In this document: positions 45,271 to 48,137 of the stretch, in pieces
Position numbering within the stretch: position 1 is the first letter of the stretch
Layout: each line of letters opens with the position of its first letter
From: Symbiodinium natans
Lineage: Eukaryota > Sar > Dinophyceae > Suessiales > Symbiodiniaceae
Direction: 5' to 3'
Assembly: GCA_905221605.1 (NCBI GenBank)
Contig: CAJNDS010000247.1
Location: forward strand, 92,501-140,637
DNA: 48,137 nucleotides
Notes under the pieces: generated by a model
What the model was told of the DNA's origin: nothing
Databases searched by the model: none
Seen by the model: only the letters and a program-made list of their open reading frames with translations
Program-made: the position numbers and the translations under genes

Positions 45271-46002
45271 CAAGATCCGTGGTCTTGCTCTGAGAATGCT
45301 GTCATCGGAAGCAGCTCCCACTATGAAGAGGTTTTTTGCTTTGCAGGGGGCATGAGCAGCACTGAAAGAGCATGTTTTTAGGCCCGATATCAAGATGCCA
45401 TTTGGTATTCACTCCCCGGGCGATGCCCGAGCAATGATTTCCAGCGCATCTTGGAGGGAATCAGTCCATGCAAGCAATGCAGGAGGAACGGAAAGCTGAG
45501 GCAGTTAGCCTGTAACTGCCAGGCAAAACGGAGCGATGTTCATTGGAGCAGCCCGGTGGCTATTGTCTGCAGCCAAGAAGCCTCGTACGGATGGAGTGAG
45601 TGAGTATTGGGGGGTCAGCCCGCGCCCTACACAAGTGCTAAGCCGCTAAGCCTACACAAGCGCTTCTTCAGGTGCTCACCCAAATGGCATCTCAGCTCTA
45701 TAGTAAGTACCTGGCATCAGTCATGAATCAGCAAGCATGTGAGAAGTCTCCAGCAAGAGCAAATGCTCCCTTAGTTTGAGGTACCAGCACATGCACTTGG
45801 ACCGCAACATTTGCAGGGGAGGCTGGCATGTTCCAGACACCTGGGGGTGTGGCATTATGCCGGAAGTGACCTCTCGCCCTTCTGCCTGCCTGGTGGGAGG
45901 TGTTTCTTGATGAAATCGCTGGCATCATTGATCAGGCGCCTCAGATTGACAAGGGAGTAGGCCGAACTCCGTGCAGCCTCAACACGCGCGCGCATCTCCC
46001 AG

Positions 46003-46532
46003 GCGTCGTTCTGCAACCTGGGCGGTTTCGAGTACGACAGTTATGAGGACAAGGGGGTCAACAACGACTTTTGGAATGGCAAGCTGAACTTCGAAGCATG
46101 CAGCTGGCGGGTGAGCCGAGTGCACCAAGAGCCCCTTGCACCTGGTTTAGGGGTTTAGGGTTTAGGGTTCAGGGTTTAGGGTATAGGGTTTAGAGTTTAG
46201 GGTTTAGGGTTTAGAGCTTGAAAGTACAGCGGTGTAATCGCCAATTTCATCATTCTGCATCGAGGTTCGCGCGCAAGCATCCCAACTTACCTGTGGGACT
46301 CGACCGCCACCCGTGCGACCACGACAGCCGCTGAGCGGCTCACTTCAGGGCAGGTGAGGTTTGGGTTTAGGGGGCCCTTGTTACAGTAGGGATCCAGGAT
46401 TTCAGAGGGGAGGTTCGGGTCATTTCGATTTCGAGTCTGGTGTCAAGCATGGTAGAGCTGAGGCCTGCAAGAAGGATGACATCACGACTCATTACTATTT
46501 CAAGAAGTCAAGATGCTACAAGCAGACTGCAG
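46003..46532 (+). CDS. Three-exon stretch of unknown gene with clean splice sites
   Basis: Exon one, 46003-46110, sits between CTCCCAG and GTGAGC and reads FCNLGGFEYDSYEDKGVNND and FWNGKLNFEACSWR with mostly G/C third positions. Exon two (about 46266-46353) reads SIPTYLWDSTATRATTTAAE and RLTSGQ to GTGAGG. Exon three (about 46401-46532) reads GSGHFDFESGVKHGRAEAC and THYYFKKSRCYKQTA to GTGAGG. Scattered Cys and aromatic residues would suit an extracellular or metal-binding protein, but I recognise no family. A telomere-like array fills much of intron one. Confidence 0.52.
46145..46215 (+). repeat. Telomere-like array in intron, TTTAGGG orientation
   Basis: About ten units, with GTTCAGGG, GTATAGGG and TTTAGAG variants, between the donor at 46111 and the next exon. 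Confidence 0.92.
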
Positions 46533-46792
46533 GTGAGGTCACGGGCTGCCCAGCGGACGGGAGGCAAAGCCCGACCGTCCGCTGGCAATGTCGCAGGAGT
46601 CGCAAGACACGCCCCAAAGTGTGGCGTTTGCACTGGTGCGCGCGAGTGGGAAGGCCGTGACGAAGCACTTTGCTCTTTCAGAGTTTGGGTTCATGTGCGC
46701 ATCACACGCAACCGGCTTTGTTGTGATTGTGCTTACATGCAATCTGTGATTGCTTTTGCTGCAACCTTCGAACCGGTAACATCGCCGAGAAC

Positions 46793-46834
46793 CCCTAAAC
46801 CCTAAACCCTAACACTTAAACCCTAAACCCTAAG
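46793..46834 (-). repeat. Telomere-like array, CCCTAAA orientation
   Basis: Six units including CCCTAACACTTAAA; the last unit, CCCTAAG, directly precedes the candidate exon. Confidence 0.9.
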
Positions 46835-46975
46835 TCTTGTTCTTGGGCTTCATGTCGGCTGTCACCTGGCCAAACTTTGCCATTTCTGCAGTGACGCTGC
46901 TGGCCATCACCGTTGTGGCTCCTGGTCGAAGCTTTCCTGTATGGAAGGCCGCATTGATTGCATCAGCTTTAGATG
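46835..46975 (+). CDS. Candidate membrane-segment exon
   Basis: The frame reads VLFLGFMSAVTWPNFAISAV and TLLAITVVAPGRSFPVW, one or two transmembrane helices. It starts at the end of the CCCTAAA array, whose final AAG could be the acceptor, and runs into the foldback element at 46974. It may belong to the same gene as 46003-46532. Confidence 0.4.
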
Positions 46976-47077
46976 GGGGTTTCCGAAAATGGGGGTACCA
47001 TTTTTGGGGTCCCTTGAAGAGGATTCTAGTCTATTTGGTGTATTTAGAAGGGGTACCCCTATTTCGGGAAATGCCCA
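46974..47077. repeat. Foldback element with about 28-bp arms
   Basis: The left arm (ATGGGGGTTTCCGAAAATGG..., 46973-46999) pairs with the right arm (GGGTACCCCTATTTCGGGAA..., 47051-47078). The centre holds GGATTCTAGTCTATTTGG, shared with the truncated copy at 640-706. A (TA)n run follows at 47078-47103. Confidence 0.75.
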
Positions 47078-47121
47078 TATATATATATATATATATATAT
47101 ATACATTTCTATACATATATA

Positions 47122-47226
47122 TATAGAGCCTATAGGGCATCTCTGGATGAACTGTCACGGCTCCAAGGGCCTCTGAGGATATCTTGGCAGGTCAAAATGA
47201 GGCACATAAACCAGGCGAGAGCGAGG
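47122..47226 (+). CDS. Candidate exon ending at GTATGT donor
   Basis: The frame reads ASLDELSRLQGPLRISWQVK and MRHINQARAR to a GTATGT donor (47227). It lies directly downstream of the foldback element and TA run. Confidence 0.35.
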
Positions 47227-47229
47227 TAT

Positions 47230-47786
47230 GTTCAAAGCAAAACATAGCTAGACTTTCGACGTTCGTCGAAACTACAAAAACCGCACAAATTGTGAGCGTG
47301 TTGTTTTGATCAGTGACCGCCGCAGTACCGAGATGCCTGTGCAAATGGCCTTGAGCATGATGGCAGGTTTTTTTCAGCAACCGCCGCAGTTTGCGAGATG
47401 CCTTAGCCTTATGGGCACTTGTGTGCTTGAATTTATTTTCACTCTTTCTGCTGCATGACATGAACGACCTTGCTTTGGTGCGAGGTGATGCGAAGCTGGG
47501 CCAGTGCTTTTCTGGGTGAAGGTGTGGCGGGTCAGGCATGTGCGGCTGCAACTTTGTAGCATGGCTGCTAATGATTAGCTACAAACTAGTAAGTACTTGT
47601 GAGATCCGTAGTTAATAATTCCTAACTGTTGCAAATGATCACAAATGTGCTACTTCTTCTAGTCTGGTAGCTGTCTTGTACTGCTGCTACGTATACAATG
47701 ACGGGTTACAAACATACACATACTGTTCTTATTGTTACTCTTTCTACCGTTGCTACCGTTGCTACCGTTACTACCGTCTCGGTAGA

Positions 47787-47838
<52 letters not shown>

Positions 47839-47890
47839 GTATTCTTAGTACTTTTTCGCCTAATACTACTAAGAGCCGCTGCTACTATTC

Positions 47891-47927
<37 letters not shown>

Positions 47928-48137
47928 TATTGCTACATAGTACAGCACAGCACTACGTAGTGCTACTACAGTGAATACTCTTCACTACTCTTACTATTCC
48001 TTATTCCTCCTACTACTGCTGCTCTGTTGCCAATATTGCCAATACGAATTCATTCCCATGCTACCTAACAACAACCGGCTGCGCCGTGCTTTGCCCGAGA
48101 AACTTACTCCTTCTTAGTCTGACGCCCATACTTGTGT
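47230..48137. repeat. Gene-free end with CTA and CTG microsatellites
   Basis: (CTA)n at about 47788-47838, (CTG)n at about 47896-47922, with TACTAC/TACTG words around them to about 48030. Open frames on both strands are repeat products. Nothing is supported between 47230 and 47640. Confidence 0.8.

Overview
The window reads as nuclear DNA of a dinoflagellate, most likely a Symbiodiniaceae/Suessiales-type alga (the group is inference; no database was searched). Evidence: about twenty short interstitial TTTAGGG/CCCTAAA arrays in both orientations; a tandem relic of the dinoflagellate spliced leader at 43335-43365; genes cut into small exons, several bounded by GC-AG rather than GT-AG introns; and long microsatellite and homopolymer tracts between genes. 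There is no bacterial-type gene organisation, and I saw no rRNA, tRNA or CRISPR array. An assembly gap of 100 N lies at 25538-25637.

Layout, all convincing coding sequence being on the + strand. (1) 1-7.3 kb: exons of a helical-repeat protein of the organelle RNA-binding type (HPR/OPR/FASTK-like), roughly one repeat per exon, already in progress at base 1. (2) 8.0-10.4 kb: the best-supported gene, an inositol polyphosphate 5-phosphatase with a complete set of IPPc motifs and a C-terminal C2-like region, SHIP-like in order, in about nine exons. (3) 11.4-12.3 kb: a C2-like fragment and a terminal exon. (4) 12.3-18.5 kb: repeats (C-tract, 50-bp repeat, minisatellite, foldback elements, a 0.48-kb purine tract). 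(5) 18.5-23.8 kb: unrecognised split gene(s), one segment carrying a condensation-domain-like HHxxxD motif. (6) 25.1-27.4 kb: a 2.3-kb GT-rich tract with the gap. (7) 27.5-30.4 kb: scattered exons, then a 1.4-kb 9-bp AT-rich minisatellite (30.5-31.9 kb). (8) 32-34.6 kb: more unrecognised exons. (9) 35-43 kb: a repeat zone with most of the telomere-like arrays, several foldback elements and a few exon candidates. (10) 43.3-47.2 kb: the spliced-leader relic followed by further split genes, with telomere-like arrays in or beside their introns. 47.6-48.1 kb is CTA/CTG microsatellite.

The genes give no sign of one shared pathway; they look like unrelated single-copy genes in repeat-rich DNA. Exon boundaries were read by eye from splice-like sites, frame and protein-like composition. 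Apart from the phosphatase, treat coordinates and grouping into genes as provisional.
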